Assembly (NCBI RefSeq): GCF_004339805.1
Contig: NZ_SLUI01000008.1
Location: 186,001-250,000, forward strand
DNA length: 64,000 nt
Direction of reading: 5' to 3'
DNA from: Anaerospora hongkongensis
Lineage (GTDB): Bacteria; Bacillota; Negativicutes; Sporomusales; DSM-15969
Under the pieces are notes generated by a model, which saw nothing but the letters and a program-made list of their open reading frames with translations, had not been told where the DNA came from and did no database searches. A program made the translations under genes and the position numbers. This document shows positions 63,000 through 64,000 of the stretch, piece after piece; the stretch's first letter is position 1, and the number at the start of each line of letters is the position of its first letter.

Positions 63000-63107
63000 A
63001 GTTCCCCTCCTGCTTCCTTGAACTTCAAAATCATTGTACCTCCGGTCGGGATAAAGATGCTGATAAAAGATTGCCTTAAGCCATAAAGAATCGGTAAAGA
63101 TCCCAAA

Positions 63108-63145
63108 AAGAAACAGACTGCTTGTTATAAAGCAGTCTGTTTCTT
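63108..63145 (-). terminator. Terminator between kdpE and kdpF
   Basis: AAGAAACAGACTGCTT and its complement form a 16-base-pair stem, followed by TTTTTGGG on the minus strand. It suggests that kdpDE and kdpFABC are separate transcripts. Confidence 0.8.
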
Positions 63146-63160
63146 GTCTAAACGGCGGGT

Positions 63161-63853
63161 CTAGCGTCCCATCAGCCGGTAGCCAATGCCTGACTCGGTA
63201 ACAATATAACGGGGCTGAGCCGGGTCCTGCTCAATCTTGCGTCGCAGTTGGCCAATGTAGATACGAATATAGTGGGTATCGTCCCCGCAAGCATTGCCGC
63301 CCCACCCGGCCTTTAATAATTGTTTGTGCGTCAGCACCCGCCCAGCATGGAGCATCATATATTTGATCAATTCATACTCGGTTGGTGTCAGCTTGATCTC
63401 CCGTTCATCCACCGTAACCCGCCGCTGCAGGAGATCGACAGCCAAGCCACCACAGCGCAGGACCGGTTCATTGTCATTGCTGACGATCCGGCGCAGACAG
63501 ACCCGTATGCGGGCCATGAGCTCACCGATCCCAAATGGCTTGGTAATATAATCATCGGCACCGGCGTCCAGCGCGGCAATTTTTTCCTCTTCCTGCTCAC
63601 GGGCTGTCAAAATAATCATAGGCACTGCCGACCATTCCCGAATCTGCTGGATAACCTGTTTGCCGTCCATATCCGGCAGTCCCAAATCCACAATGACCAG
63701 ATCAGGCTTAAAGACCGCCGCCTGCTGAATTCCTTCCAGCCCATTTGCCGCCTCGCACAATTGATAGCCATGGGCGAGCAGGGAAACATGGAGTAATTTT
63801 CGCATCTGTGGTTCATCATCAATGACTAGAATCCTAAGACCCTTTTCTGTCAT
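63161..63853 (-). CDS. kdpE: Response regulator KdpE
   Basis: A 230-residue OmpR-type regulator. The receiver domain has VIDDEPQMRK, phospho-acceptor Asp in VIVDLGLPD, and the K of DDYITKPFG. The C-terminal winged helix has LTPTEYELIKYM and THYIRIYIGQLRRKIE. ATG 63853 is preferred over GTG 63862 for SD spacing. It overlaps the kdpD end by 20 bases and should activate kdpFABC. Confidence 0.93.
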   Translation of the reverse strand: MTEKGLRILVIDDEPQMRKLLHVSLLAHGYQLCEAANGLEGIQQAAVFKPDLVIVDLGLPDMDGKQVIQQIREWSAVPMIILTAREQEEEKIAALDAGADDYITKPFGIGELMARIRVCLRRIVSNDNEPVLRCGGLAVDLLQRRVTVDEREIKLTPTEYELIKYMMLHAGRVLTHKQLLKAGWGGNACGDDTHYIRIYIGQLRRKIEQDPAQPRYIVTESGIGYRLMGR

Positions 63854-64000
63854 CCCACTCACTCTCCTTAATCACACTCCTGTTACCGTTAGCAGGTACA
63901 GGAACAGCAAAGACAAAAACGGCTCCATCATCCGGGTTATTCTTAGCCCAAATCCGTCCCTGATGAGCTTCTATGATACTCTTGCAAATGGATAACCCCA
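63834..64000 (-). CDS. kdpD: Sensor kinase KdpD, C-terminal end only
   Basis: The last about 55 residues of a histidine kinase. GLSICKSIIEAHQGRIWAKN is the G2-box region of the ATPase domain, and VFVFAVPVP is the closing strand. The stop is at 63834, inside the kdpE start. The rest lies beyond the window edge. Identity as KdpD is from the kdp context. Confidence 0.85.
   Translation of the reverse strand, partial: GLSICKSIIEAHQGRIWAKNNPDDGAVFVFAVPVPANGNRSVIKESEWDDRKGS

Noticed and set aside
62912..63106. N-terminal extension of KdpA by 65 residues
   Set aside because: The frame is open, but this stretch overlaps kdpF, does not resemble KdpA, and ATG 62911 has a good ribosome binding site.

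Overview
The window looks like a chromosome segment from a diderm anaerobic Firmicute of the Negativicutes type (Sporomusa or Pelosinus relatives are the natural comparison; this is inferred from gene content, no search was run). TonB-ExbB-ExbD systems and outer-membrane receptors require an outer membrane. They sit beside Firmicutes-like features: AGGAGG ribosome binding sites, riboswitch-plus-terminator leaders, and anaerobe enzymes (hybrid cluster protein, flavodiiron protein, CbiK, methylmalonyl-CoA mutase).

Positions 1-30140 form a cobalamin regulon island. Seven intact cobalamin riboswitches, all on the minus strand, precede: (1) exbB-exbD-tonB-chlI-chlD, a Ton energiser with AAA+ chelatase subunits; (2) a LysR regulator, through a partly duplicated leader; (3) a nitrogenase-like operon (NifH-, NifD- and NifK-like proteins plus a TIM-barrel protein); (4) a TonB-dependent receptor and an orphan substrate-binding lipoprotein; (5) cbiK; (6) an ECF-type transporter operon with two secreted or anchored accessory proteins, ending in cobO; (7) mutA-mutB-meaB, the B12-dependent methylmalonyl-CoA mutase and its G-protein chaperone. 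An SbmA/BacA-like ABC transporter is divergent from operon 6. The nitrogenase-like operon under B12 control is the strongest candidate for an undescribed system. The mutase operon under a B12 riboswitch is also unexpected, because its product uses B12.

Positions 30300-37860 hold a multi-part iron uptake system: FTR1 permease, P19-type periplasmic protein, DUF2318 membrane protein, two FtsX-type permeases, an ABC ATPase and an FMN-binding lipoprotein, with a Fur-like box upstream. Three tRNA genes (His, Gln, Lys) follow one canonical promoter at 38150-38180. A chemoreceptor and a papain-like protein come next.

Positions 41150-44700 are a nitrosative stress or redox block: hcp and a siroheme-reductase-like gene with an unknown partner. 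Both promoters carry the same CRP/FNR-type site near -41. Positions 44800-53520 are a Fur-type iron region: a second exbB-exbD-tonB set paralogous to the first, an AraC regulator, a siderophore-type receptor, a DUF3649 protein and a PepSY reductase-like protein. Positions 53530-58420 contain a polyferredoxin with a CsoR/CstR-family repressor, flavodiiron protein, a MazG-like protein, a fluoride channel with its riboswitch, and a divergent MarR/cyclase pair. Positions 58500-64000 are the Kdp potassium system in the order kdpD-kdpE-kdpF-kdpA-kdpB-kdpC, with kdpD cut by the window edge. No insertion sequences, prophage genes or CRISPR arrays were seen.
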